Part shown: positions 13,201 to 26,453 of the stretch, piece by piece
How positions within the stretch are numbered: position 1 is the first letter of the stretch
Layout: each line of letters opens with the position of its first letter
DNA from: Wuchereria bancrofti
Taxonomy: Eukaryota > Nematoda > Chromadorea > Rhabditida > Onchocercidae
Reading direction: 5' to 3'
Length of the DNA stretch: 64,000 nucleotides
NCBI GenBank assembly: GCA_005281725.1
Contig: SSBO01000009.1
Location: 12,325,446 to 12,389,445 of the forward strand
Notes under the pieces: model-generated
What the model saw: only the letters and a program-made list of their open reading frames with translations
Databases searched by the model: none
What the model was told of the DNA's origin: nothing
Position numbers and translations under genes: made by a program

Positions 13201-16200
13201 AGGAAGAGAAAGAAAGAAATGGATAGATAGAAAGCAGTCAATTGAAGCAGATTATGAGAATAAAATTGATTCAGTTTTAGTACATTATCTAGCTTGAAAA
13301 ATTGCTTCTTTTCATTTTTTTTTTTCGTCTCATTTTTTTTTCTCTCTCTCACTTTTTTTTTTTTCATTTTTATTTGTTAAAAGAATGTGAAGAAGAAAAA
13401 GGACGAACAAACCTTCATTTTTTTTTTTTTTTTTTTACTGAAAAATTTTCTTTAAAAATTGCAAAAATGAAAAAGAAAAAAAAAATGAGGAAAATTGAGA
13501 AACGAAATCGTTTAGTTATTGCAAAGGAAGATTGGTTCGATTTGCATTTTAATTTTATTGGATAAAAGAAAAAATAAAGGAAAAAATGAAGTAAAGGAAT
13601 GGATAAAAATGAAAAGAAAGAGAAAGAGGGAGAGAGAGAGAGAGAGGGAGAAAGATTACTTACTTTTTCTTATACTTTATTTTTTTTTATTTTTTGTTTC
13701 TTTTTTCTTTTTTTTTTTTTTTATTTCTTATTTATTTTTCTCTTTTACTACTTTTTTTTTTGCAGGTTTAAAGATTTGGGGGTTTGGTTTATTTTAATTT
13801 TTTTTTTTGTTTTTATTTTTTCTTTTTTGTTTTTTTTTGTTTCTTTTCTAAATAGACATAGCTGTCGAAAAAGAAATTCAATGCCACTCCTTCTCATTCT
13901 TGCAAAACCAACGAAGCATTCATTCATTGAAACTACCAGTAACCATTAGCATCATTCCAATCCTCAATTTCATTCTTTTTTTCCTCTTTCATTCCTCTCT
14001 CAATCTCTCTTCTTTCCTCTCTCTTCTTTCCTCTTCTTCATATTATCATATTTTCAAATTTACCTTTTTTTTTTTTGTCTTTTTTACAAATTTATTTTAC
14101 CTTTCCTGCAATAATTTCATTTTTTTTTTTTAATTCAAATAATAAGCATTTAATTTTTCTCTAATTTAAAATAATTTTATCAAATCGATTATCTTTATAT
14201 GCTCTTCTTACCTCACTTTTTTTTTGTATGTGTTTATATTATTTGATATTGTTGTAAATACGATTTTTTGATAACATTTTGCAATTTTACAAATATTAAA
14301 ATGATCATTTTAATTTACTTTATCCATTTCTATCTTATATATAAGTATTACGGTATTTAGTATTGGAAGCACACATTTTCTTTTTCTGTTCGGCATTTAA
14401 AACTTTATCAAATCTCTTTTTTTTTTTCTTTTGTTCCTAAAAACTTTCTTATTGTAATTATGTCGCATTTTAATCTTTTTCTTGAATTTCAGTTTAGTTT
14501 TTATAATCTTCCATACTTTTTCTGACTAAATTTTGATTTTTTTTTTTCAAGAAACATTTATATCAAGATGAAAACAAGAAAACATTATCGCTGAAAATCT
14601 AAAAAATAGATGAGCACTTATTTTAGCATTTTTACCCATATTAACCATTAAATTTAGCGCAAAACGCAAAACAAAATAAGACATATGCGCAACAATTTTA
14701 CAGTGCCATAATTATTGCTCATTTGAAATTGGATAATTGCGCTGTTATAAAACAAAAGCACAAAGAATAAAATATATATGTATTAAAGATTTGAGAAATT
14801 CCTTTAGTAAATGATAATCTTTTTTTTTTTTCTTTAAGAATGTAAAATAAGACATAAATATGCAAATTGACATGAAGCATAGCTATTGGATGTTTTCTTT
14901 TTTTTTTTTTTTCTTTCTTTTCTTAGCTTAAGTTTTAAGCTTTGCGTGTTTTCTGCTTAAAATCTCATTTAGATAAATGTTCCGTTGTCCCTTCCCCTAG
15001 GACTGATATACGAATGAAAGATTGGAATAATCCCGTAGAAAAGAAATAATACACTGAAATAAGAGATTGTTAGCTTTGAAGGAAATCTTTATCATATCGA
15101 ATATATTTTAGGATTTTGTTTTGTTTTTTTTTTATTTATTTTTTCTGTATGAAACATTACATACTTTTCGTCTTAGCTATTGTCATTTGAATTCATTTTT
15201 TCTTTGTCATTTTTAGTTCTCGTTCTATATGTTCTAATATGAGGACTGTTAGAAGTCTAGTCTAGCTAGCTAAGGCTTAAATTATGAGCCTAAAGCGAGA
15301 CAAATGGATGAATAGACAAAACATATAGATGCATCAAAAATGTACCTAGGCCTTTTTCATTTTTTTGCTTAAATCAGTCATCTGCTTTTTCTGTCAACTT
15401 CCTACTTCCTATCTTTTTGCATTAAACAACCAGCCTGAAATTTCACTTTATCAGCTTTACATATAACATTTATCTCTTTTATTTATCACAAAAAATAAAC
15501 TTTCATAAATTTTATCAAATTCATTTCTTTTTAATTTATCCACATTCTTTAGCCTTCATTAAAGTTTCTTTTCCTTTTTTTCCTTTTTTTTTTTTTTTTG
15601 CAAATGTTATCATGAAAATTTATAATTTTTGCTATGAGAAATTTACGTTTCTTAAGTGATATTACTTTAGCGTTTAATTAATTGTTCAAAATTATAACAC
15701 ATTACTTTTCTTGTAAATGTAAAATGTGAATGCTCAACACAGGTTGAGCAAAATAATTTACACTAGACATTTGCTGAAAAAAAAAAAAAGCAGACTTATT
15801 AATTACCTGTCATTGAATCTTTCCATTCAATTTCATTTATTGATTTGACACTGTTAACATGTAGCGAACAATCAAACTATTAGTAATTAACACCTAAGCA
15901 ATATCTTAATTTAAAAATTTCCACAACATATGTATATGTGTGTGTCATTTTTGTCATAATGATTATAATTACTGCTTATCCTATTGTCTTGTAAAAAATA
16001 ACAATGAATAGTTAGTTGTATAATACAAATATAAATTAAGGTGAGATGAGAAAAATCGAAAATTTTTAAATGAAATAATTTTATAAATAGATGAATGCAC
16101 ATTTAATTTGTTCATACTAACGAATCGAGCATATTTCTTTTCAATATGCTAACCAACTTTCATGAAAAATTTAACTTCACAAATTATTCATATCAATCTT

Positions 16201-16735
16201 TTTCTCATAATTACTTGCCATATTTCATTTCACCGTTTGTTTCAGCTGTTTTTTTTTTTTTTTCATCATTCTTATGGAATAATATTATTTCCCATTTTAG
16301 TTTCTAAATGCGTAAATAAAAATTGAACTCATGAATGCTATATAAATAGTGCAACAATTTTAATGTATAAATAATTTTGATCGATAAAAATTTCATCTTT
16401 TATTGCTATATCTTTTCGTTTGAATATTTTAATGAGATGAAACTTTCAGAAATTCTAAAAATTTTTACACTTTTTCTCTTTCTTTTAAAAAATATTCCCA
16501 ATTGACCAAATAATGAATTTGTTGAAATTGGAAAATTATCTTAAAATTATCATTTTCCATCCAATTTCCTTCACTGTTTCTTTTTTTTCCTTCTTCTTCT
16601 TCTTCTTCATCATCTTTCATTTGAATCATTTAAAAAGTATGCGTTACACACTTCATTTATTCTTTTTTCGTTTTCTTCATTTTTGTAAACTGTAATATTT
16701 GTAACAACTCTTTTCATTTCTAATACTTTTTTTTA
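11872..16735. other. AT-rich stretch with scattered exon-like islands
   Basis: No gene is recognised. Small less AT-rich islands occur at about 12190-12310, 12890-12990, 13855-13960, 14985-15060 and 15235-15350. Each has open frames of about 25-45 codons, but none has an unambiguous acceptor, frame and donor. AG dinucleotide repeats lie at 13167-13194 and about 13626-13650. Confidence 0.4.
13167..13194. repeat. (AG)n microsatellite
   Basis: Fourteen uninterrupted AG units. A second, imperfect AG tract lies about 450 bases downstream near 13626-13650. It generates the R/E and S/L repeats seen in spurious frames here. Confidence 0.9.
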
Positions 16736-16737
16736 AG
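16724..16737 (+). promoter_or_regulatory. Probable trans-splice acceptor of the oxidoreductase gene
   Basis: A T-run followed by TTTTAAG ends 26 bases before the ATG at 16764, with no recognisable coding exon upstream. This fits a spliced-leader acceptor. A cis-spliced 5' UTR exon cannot be excluded. Confidence 0.4.
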
Positions 16738-16763
16738 CGTTGAAAAAAAAAAACGTGCGTGAA

Positions 16764-19700
16764 ATGGTAGCAAACGGTATTCTTAATAGCAGCAAGGAAC
16801 CAATAACACGTTGGGACTGTTCGGATGTGGATCAAGAAATGGTTAAGGTAATTCTTGGTGAACGATTACGTTTCCCGTATGCAAGTAATGTTATTGCGCC
16901 AAATCGAATGATGAAAAGCGCAATGAGTGAACAGGTAATCAAATTTCAACATCTTGCAATTTACTTTACTGATTCATTTGTTTATTTAAAGCTTAAGATA
17001 AATAAATGATTTATTGATACAATACGATGTGTCTTTAATCAAAACTTACACAATTCAATTTTGCAAAATTTATTTGACCCGATTTTTCAGACTTATTTAT
17101 CATTTGAATGAAATTTAAACAGAAAAAAATGATTCAAAAAGTATTCATTTCGTTTTAAATGTTCCGGAAATGAATGATAAAGGATCATTGAAAAAGTTTT
17201 ATTAATCAAAAAATTTCGTTGCATTTTTCCTCTTTATTTCATCAATAAAAATTGGACAATGGGAAAAGGGAAAAAAGAATGCATAAGAAAAAATGAACGT
17301 AACTAAATTTTACCTTTATTTTTATCCTTTACCTTTATTGCTATCCTTGTCTTTTTTCCATGTACTTAATAGATGCATTTAATTTTCTATTTAAATCAAC
17401 AAAATAACACAAAATAATAAGAAAATAACACACAGTAAAATGGTATTTGGTATCTATTACAAAAAGAAAAGTAAAATTTAAATTTCCAATATTCCATTAT
17501 TTATTTTTATTTCTACTTCATTATGTACATTCAACATTTTAGAAGCTTTTACTTTATCTGTTTGCAATATTTTTTTTTTTTTAACTCTCAGTGAAAAAGG
17601 ATTTCATTTTAATTAAATGACTCATCACATTCACTATTATATTAAAAAAAAAAAAAAAAAAAAAGACTTACGAAATTAAAAATCAGTCTTGTAAATATTC
17701 ATTAGACTTTAATGCTAAATTAAGCAACCAAATATGCTACTTGTTGTCACTTATTGGATTACAACTGCATAAATTCTCAATTCATTCTTAAACTTCCCTC
17801 TTCACAATCTAAGTACTTTTCAATTTGTGCTTTTGTTGTGCAAAATAATGGATGAAGAGGCGAAAAGATGGTATATTAGCAATTCGAATAATTAATTAAA
17901 ATCATCCTTTATTTTAAGTAATGTATTTCATATGACTAATTACCAAATTGTTTATTCAAAATTAGTAATTAAGAAAAAAGAAAATAATGGCAGTCAAAAA
18001 AAAAAAGTGCTTTATTACACGATTTTATCTTATTTTATTTATCATCTTTATCATTTTTTCCTTACTTTTTACAATATTGGAATATTTTAATTTAGCAAAC
18101 TTTTCGATAATTTATAATTGAATTAAATAAATGTTTTCTTGAGTTTAATTGAAAATTTCATCACACTATCATTCATTTATTTTTTTCAATAGTTTGTTTG
18201 TTTTTTCCTTTTTGTTATTTGTTTATTTTTATCAATTTAGCTTGCAACATACGATAAAAATGATATGAAGAAGAGTGGTATACCAACACGCGAGTTGATT
18301 AATTTGTATGAAAAATTTGCTGATGGAGGTTTTGGGACCATTGTTACTGGCTGTATTATAATTAATGGGGTAATTTTTTTTTTTTTTTTGTTTTTGTTTT
18401 TGTTAACATGATGTCGATGACATTGCTATGAATGAAGTATTATCTAGTTTGATAAGCAGTGTTAATCATCTTTAAAAATATTATCATTGTATTGTTTTCC
18501 ATTCTTTTTCTTTTTTGTTAAACTGTTAAAGAAAAAAAATTTAATTGTAAATTGTAATTAACAACATGCAAAAAAAAGATAATTAATATCGTTTCGTTTT
18601 TGTAACTTCTTTTACAAAACTACAATATTTCCTTAAAAAAATATTTCATTCTTTTTTTTTTTTAAACGAATTAAAAGAAATCATTTTTTTTATTCACTGT
18701 CATGGTAAAAAAAAGGGAGAAAAAAATTAATCAAAATTTTACGATAAAACAATTTTGAAAAGGACAACATCTTTAGTATATGGCATATGCAATTTATTTA
18801 AAATCTATTCTTTGTATTTTGTTTGAAATTTTTTTCTTCCTTCTTTTTTTTTTTTCTTTTGCTTCTTTCAAATTTAAAAAAATTTTTGATAAAATGGAAT
18901 TGTGATTGATAATTCGATGTCAATCAGAATTTTTGTGAAAATAAAATTCTAATTCAATTTTTCTCGTTTTTTTTTTCCCCCTATAACATGAAAATAAAAA
19001 ATAAAAATTTATTTCTATTTTTGTTTTTTCTTTTTTTTATTTATATGTATACTATTTTATTATTAAAATTAGAAATATTTTTCATTCGATTTCAATATTT
19101 TCAAGATAATTTTGATTTATTTGAAATATCAATTTCTTCTTTTCTTTTTCTTTTCCGTTTTTTTTTTTTTTCTTAAATTTTCTATTAGCTTTTGCTTAAA
19201 CATTTTAGAAAGATATTGAAGCTCCGGGCAATGTAATCATCGATAAGGAATTGGATTCTGAAGAACGTCGCAATGCATTTAAGGAATGGACCCAATGCGC
19301 TAAAAGAAGTGGAAGTATTATTATCGCCCAACTATTCCATGTTTGTTTTGTTTTTTTTTTTTTTAAATATACATATATATTTTCCTATTTTTTCATTTCT
19401 ATTTTATTTTCATATTTTTTTCAAAATCTCTCTATATTGATTTCAATTTGATGTAAATCAATTCAGTTATTTGATAAATAATATTAGGAAAACATATATT
19501 GAAATGTAGATAATTGGTCTCTTCGAGGATATTCCTGTATCGATATTGGAAAGAAAAATCAATAAATAAATAAAAATGATGAAATAAATTAATAATTTTT
19601 CTTTATTCTATTAAATAAATGTTTTTATGAAACAAAAACATTCGTATCATATAATTTATCAGAAAAAAAAAAAACTACATATCATTGTTTTATTATTTTT

Positions 19701-22700
19701 GGTCAAAAATAATACTGAATCACATAGCTTTTTGAAATTAAAGTGAGAGAATTAATTTGTTGCAGTTTTTTAAATTTAAAGTAATTTTATTGTACAAGTT
19801 GTTGGTTTAGTTTTAAAAAGAAAAAAAGTTCCATTTTAGTTAGTGAAGGAAAAAAACCTTAAACAATTATTGTTATATGAGAAATGCTGTTTCAATAGAA
19901 TTATTATAAATTATTTCCTTTTTTAAGAAAAAAGTAATAAAACTTCCATAAACGAATTTTGTTATTATAAATTAATTCAAAAATTGTATATAACTTAAAA
20001 TCAGAAATTTTAATTCATACTTCCAATCGAAACTACTTGCTTAATAAGTAAGCTTGTCCTTATACGTCACAATCTTTGTGTTTCATCATTAAGCTATTAT
20101 TAAATTCGACAAAAAAAAACGCGGATTTAAAAATTTCACATCTCGAATTAAAATTTTTGTCTGTTACAAAACTTAATAGTAAAAATTGAAAAATAAAAAA
20201 AATTGTAAATATATGAATATGATAAGAAACTGAAAAAAAAAAACACAAAAGCGACAACACAACAAATTTAATGGTTAATAATTTAATTAAAATTTTGTGC
20301 CATATAAAAAATGAAAGCGAAAAAAAATTTTTCTTTTAATTCTTATATTTATTTATTTATTTATTCATTCTCAAAATATATACTAATTAATAATTATTTT
20401 ATTATTGTTTCATTTCCATTTTTCTTTTATTTTAGCCTGGAAAATATGCCGCTGATTTGCCACATAAAACGGATTTCAATATCAATAAATTGACACGGAA
20501 ACAGGTTGGAGAACTAATTAATGAATATGCTTATGCTGCAAGCTATGCTCAGCAATGTGGTTTGTTTTCATTTCTTTGAAACCAATAAAAATTTGCTTCA
20601 TTTTTCCGTTCCGGAAAATGTTGCTGATGAATTTCATTTACTTCCAAAATAAAATTCCGCAATGAATTGATTAGATTTCATCAATTTGATTGGTTATCAT
20701 ATCACTTACCTGATAACATTTAATTAATATGTTATAGCAATATAGACGTTTCTTGCTATCATTTTAATATCAAATTAAACTGGTTCTCATATTAAGTTTT
20801 CATTTTTTCAAATATTATGTTATATCAGATTTTAATATTATACTGATAGTCCTGTCTTATCTATCACAAAATTCTTATTTTTTTCCTTTTTTTTTTTTTA
20901 AGAATTGTAAATAATGTTTTGAAATGTAACCAAAAATATTATAAAATTTCCTTTTGTTAGCAATAATTTAAATTGTAATAGTTACTTCTACAGTAATTGT
21001 AAATGGTGCATTTGGATATTAATTGGAAATTGAAGCATTAATATGGCAAAAATTTTGCTAATAAAATTTAATTAATTAAGGTTTCAATGGTGTGGAAATT
21101 TCATGCACTTATTTCTTTGCTCTTGGTCAGCTGATCAGCAGTGATAATATTCGTAACGATGAATTCGGTGGCAAATTGGAAAATCGTGCCAAAATTTTAT
21201 TCAAAATTATTCAAGCTATACGGTATCAATTTTCTGAAAATTTTTTTATTTAATAATTTATAAAATTTTTTTAATTATTTTTTCAACAATAAAGTTATCA
21301 AAATTTTACAAATTTTTTGCTTTTATGATATTAATCATATGCGAATGATTATTTTAAAGTATTCTCAAAATTCATTTAAGTTTGGATTTTCTTTTTTTTT
21401 TTTTTTTTTTTTTTCAATTGACACTCAAAAGGCATCAAATGTATATTAACATATTAGATTACATATATGTCTTTTTTTCCCTGAATTTTTTTTTTCCTTT
21501 TTTCAAGGATGAAAATCTGTAAGCCAAGCCGTTTTGTAATTGGCCTGAAATTATTTTGTGGCAATTTTGAGCCTGATTACAACAATGATGCATTTGGTGA
21601 ATTTGTTCATAACGTTGAGGTTAGCATATTTTCTTTTTGTTATCATCTTTTAAATTTTTTATATAATTATCAAAAAAAATTTCATGCATTTCTGTTAATA
21701 TTTTCAAAGCTATAACAAAACAAATAATGCAAATAAAAAAATTAAAAAAAAAAAAAACTTTACATTTTTGCAAAAATTATTTCAGCAAGTTGTATAATTT
21801 ATTTCTTTAGTTTAAACTCTAAAACTTTTTACTTTCATCTGATTTTTGCTTTACGTTAAACAAATAGAATCAAATGGTGTTCATAAATTAGTAACTAATT
21901 ATTTCACTTCTCATATCATTTTTTATTTTTTTTTTCAATAGTTTAATCAAAATGTCAAATTTTTGTTTATTTTGCAAAAACAAACTGAAGCTGTTTATTA
22001 GTTGATGGGCAGTTTATAATGGATTCAGTAAATTAATAATTGATAAATGTGTACATATAAAATTGTTAAGGCATTTTTTACATTTGACAGATTATCTGAA
22101 AAGGTTGAATAGTTGCACCATCTCAAATCCTTCTTCTGGTTTTTCAAAAAAAAAAAAAGTTGCACAAATTTCATATTATTATATTCTCTTTCTTTTTTTA
22201 ATTTTTTTTTTTTTTTGAATTCTTAGTGAAAATCAAATTTTAATGATTGCATAACGATTACTCATTTTAGTTGATTAGCTGAAATTCATTGTTTGCTGTT
22301 TGCTCAACTCATTTTTCGCTAGCTACAAAAAAAAAGACAAATAAATAAATAAAAATTAAAAAAAATAAGAAAAGCATATAAAAAATAAAAAAAAAAGATG
22401 TTTTTTCACAATTCATTCAACAATGTAGTTAATTTGCAGTTAGTGAACTTTTTTTTTTTTTTTTAATTTCAAATCGTATAATGAATTTATTTTATTTCTT
22501 CACTATCGAAACTAAATACCATGAAATTGCATCTTCCTTAGTAGTAATTAGCTTCTCTACAATACATTTATCTTTTTTCTTGTTCTTTTTTTTTCTACAA
22601 AAAAAAAAAAGTATTTATTATTGAATGTAGAAACGATATCCTCTTATACATTTCTTTCATTTCAAGTATTCATTTCATTTCAAATTTCAAAAATTTCTCA

Positions 22701-25700
22701 ATTTGCTTTTCCTTCTACTTATTTATTTATTTTTTTTCTTTTTTTGCAGAAAACTGGTTTTGATTATATAGCTATAACTGGTGGACATTATGATTTAATC
22801 AAAGATCTAAAACGCGGAGATGATCCGAAGAAGTGTGAATATTTTTATCAAAAATTTGTACTTACAGTATGTTTTTTTATTCTCATTTAATTAATGCTTT
22901 TTCTTTTTTTTTTGAAAAAATAACAATTTATAATTAATACCTCGAAATATTGGCATATTTAGTTTTCAACTTTTTTTTTTTAGCTAAAAATATTTTAATT
23001 TGATAAAAGTCGTATAATTTGCCCATTTTAATGAACCCATTTAATTGAATTTGTTTCTAAATCGGATGCTTAATTTTGAATTTAAATTCTAAATTCACGA
23101 ACTGAATTTCTCATATGCATAAAAAGATTCTTTTAGATGCGAAAACATTTGACGCGAACAAAATTGTTTATGAATGGCGGATTTGTAACACTTACGCAAA
23201 TGCTTGCTGCAATTCGTAACGGTTGGGCAGCAGGTGTTTCACTTGCAAGACCTGTAGCTGCTGAGCCAGGTGATATCAAATATTTATTCTCAAATATTCC
23301 TTTTATTATAAATGACTAGATATTGGTAAAGAAAATTATAATTTTAATTTAAAATTAAAAAATTTTATTTATGAATTAATTTACAATTTACTTTCATCTA
23401 GGATTATAAAAAAAAAAAGGAAGATAGATGAATGGAAATATTTTTAGATGTAAACATATCAAAATTGCAATTATTTATTTTTAATAATTGAAATGTTAGA
23501 AAAATGAAACAAATGTGAAACTTATTGAATAAAAATGCTAAACAATTTGCTTAAAGATCTACCGAAAAGATTACTTGCTGGAGAGGTGAAAAGTGCAACA
23601 AAATCATTATTTGAACCAATGGATTATTCCGTTGAGTATGTTTCATCTTTTGTTTTTTTCGACCAATTTTTTTTTTTTTTTGTTTTTCATTACTTTTGAA
23701 TATTAGAAATGAAAAAACAGATTTGGCAAAATTATCAAAAACTTTTTTGGTTTAAGAAAAAAAAAAAAGAAATATTTTGAAATATTTTCAATGCAAATAT
23801 TGCGGCAAATTCTGAAAGCCTTGTAATTAACGATGCTAAAAAAAAAAGAAAGTTTCTACTAAAATAACATTGAAATAAAATAAAATAGAAATAAATATTT
23901 AAAATGTATTTAAGAATTAGCTAAAAATATAATAAAACAATGTTATATTATATTAGGCTAATTTTTCAGGATAAAATTTGCCGGATCACAACTTTGGCAG
24001 CACGGTTATTTACTAACTGTAATGGATGCATCAAATCCTGATCATATCGAACAATTTAAAAAAGATTTGCATTTGCATGAAAAGCAAAAATTAGCTGATG
24101 TTGATGAATTAATTATTGGTTATCCGAAAACAATTGTGCATCCGGAATTACTAGATGAAGATATGCTTAAACGAATTCAACAATTGTCAAAAAGTACAGA
24201 ATCTACTAAAGCTATGATAGATGAAGAAGGAGGAGCAGAAAATGAACCAATTACAGGAATAGATGATACGGAAAATGTTATGATAGAGGAGGAAACGCAT
24301 CATGTAATGAAGAAACAACTCGATTATGGAGCATCAGGTGATTTACAGGAAAATACTGTTGAAGATTCGATTCATACGGTGGTAAAACGACATGAAAATT
24401 CGGCTGATATTGGTGTGGATATTATTGAGGAAACAATTGAAAAAGTAATTTTAACTAAATCAGACTTCTCGGAACCACCTCAATCGGAACCAGTTGAATC
24501 ATCAATGTTGCAAGATGCACAACCAGATGATATCATTAAAAATGATAATGATTTTTTGAATACTACTACTGAAAAAGTAGATGACAGCTTTAATGATATG
24601 AAAACATCATTCACAGAAGATTTAAAACTTAGAGATGAAATGGTTAACAATGTCGACGAAGGATTGCATAAAGAAAATGAAGAACGAAATGCAATAGCAG
24701 TCGATAATGTGGAAGAGGAACACGAGATAACTTTACCTTCTAATGAACAATCAGAAACAAAAGAAGCAGCAGAAGTTATCTCGGGCTTATCAGATGATGA
24801 TAAACCGATTATTTCTGGAATCGTTGAGGAAGTTAGAGATGCTAATGATGATGATACAATGAAATCGATGGAACAGAATGCCGGAAATGAAAGTGCAGAA
24901 AATCCAATTACTGAAAATGAGAAATATCTAATGAAAGATAAAGAACCTTCTGTTGGAGATGAGAATTGCGCTATTGATGAAAATGCTGTAGAAGAGGTAA
25001 TGCATAAGGAAATATATAATATTTCAACCGAAATGACAACATCATTTATGGAAGATTCAATGGCACATCAAATTGAACAATCAAATGGAAAAGATAATGA
25101 ACAATTTGCAAATGATTCAGAGTATCATGATACTGAAGGATATCATGAAATAAGACAAAGTAATGAGAAAGATAAACAGGATTATTTGCAAGATCATTTT
25201 GAAAATGATGTCATAGAAGGAAGTCATACTTCTGAAGGTGTAACGGAAGCTTATATTCCAAAAGATATAACTGAAGATCATATTTCAGAAGGTATAGAAG
25301 AAGATTTTTTAGAAAAAACTGATGGAACTGATATAACGAAAGGTTTAACTGATAATCATTTTCATGAAAATTTAGACAACGGTATAAACAATGATTCACG
25401 ATCAGAAGCAATTATAACAAAAGATGTGATAGTTGATAATCATCTTGAAGAATATCCTACAGCTAAAGACTTTAAAGATCAACATCTAGAAGGCTTCTTA
25501 GAAGATAGAATTAATCAACCAGGATGGAATGAATTGTCAAATGAAGCGAATCATTATAAAGTATCATCACCAACATATTCAACATTATTTGGTTCAACAT
25601 TAATGGGCGAAAATGGCAAGTCTGTTGTATATGAAGAATACTATGATAAACATTCAGTTCCTGGACAATCACCTGATGAAACTTATCGAAGTGAAATTTA

Positions 25701-26292
25701 TGGAATTCCCAGTGATGAAGCAAAAGATGCAAAAAATGATGAGAATTTATTGAGTGAAAAAGTTGATATAAATGAGGTACAAACAAAATTTGATGTTGAC
25801 AAATCTGGAATTGATAATAGTATAACAACTCATAGACATGGATTAACTGGATTTATTTCATCAGCTATACCAGATTCTGTACAAAATTTGATCTCATCGA
25901 CAAGAAATAAATTTGGTGAGATGCTCAGTGAAGATGATGGAAAGCATGAACCAGATTTGCAATTTACAATGAAAACGGAAGAAATGATGGGAGATGATGG
26001 ACGTAGATACGAGGTTCATACCGAGAGTTACACCATTTCTAGTGGAGATGATAGGTTATCATCAGATTTCGGAGATACTAAAGCATTTTTAGCCGGTGTT
26101 TCTGATAAATTTGAGAGTCATGATGATAATTTAACTGGTGGATCTATTGATACTCATCATTCTACCGAAAGTACTATCACCACTATTACAACAGTGACAA
26201 ATCAAGATGATAAGGATTCCAAAAAACATCGAGATGGACTGTTTGGAGATAAAAAAAGTACCGATGATCTTGATTTTGAATTCATTCATTAA
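16764..26292 (+). CDS. NADH:flavin oxidoreductase (Old Yellow Enzyme-like) with long acidic C-terminal tail
   Basis: Exons: 16764-16934, 18241-18369, 19209-19340, 20436-20559, 21081-21222, 21508-21619, 22750-22866, 23137-23269, 23557-23635, 23970-26292. All phases agree, giving 1153 residues. Residues 1 to about 430 form an FMN TIM-barrel of the F17A9-type NADH oxidoreductase family. Visible landmarks are APNRMMKSAM near the N-terminus, IAQLFHPGK (139-147), DEFGGKLENR, GLKLF, ITGGHYD, MNGGFVT and GVSLARPVAAEPDLPKRLLAGE. FMN-phosphate elements look kept, but the substrate-binding motif HGAHGYL of relatives is replaced by SCTYFFA (193-199), and the loop after HPG is about 25 residues short. From about 450 to 1153 the last exon encodes an uninterrupted D/E/N/S/T-rich tail with no recognised domain. 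A cytosolic redox enzyme is the family expectation; activity here is doubtful. Confidence 0.85.
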
Positions 26293-26447
26293 ACTTTTTT
26301 TTTTATTATCAGAAAAAAAAATACATAAATCGAAAGAAAATTGATATAAATCAAGCAAAAAGAAACTGAAAAAAAAAAAGCAATATCAAGTTTCGTAAAT
26401 GGCTTACAAGAGAAAAAAGAGAAAAAGGAATTACAGTTTTGAAATTC

Positions 26448-26453
26448 AATAAA
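26448..26453 (+). terminator. Poly(A) signal AATAAA
   Basis: AATAAA lies 156 bases after the oxidoreductase stop codon, in an AT-rich 3' flank. It is the first canonical signal after the stop. Confidence 0.5.

Noticed and set aside
13107..14133. Several overlapping long frames (poly-F, SLSLSL, RERERE)
   Set aside because: They are translations of T-runs and AG/TC microsatellites; frames on both strands are open for the same reason.
25211..25828. Minus-strand frames opposite the acidic tail
   Set aside because: Leu/His/Tyr-rich shadows of the Asp/Glu/Asn codons of the real plus-strand exon.
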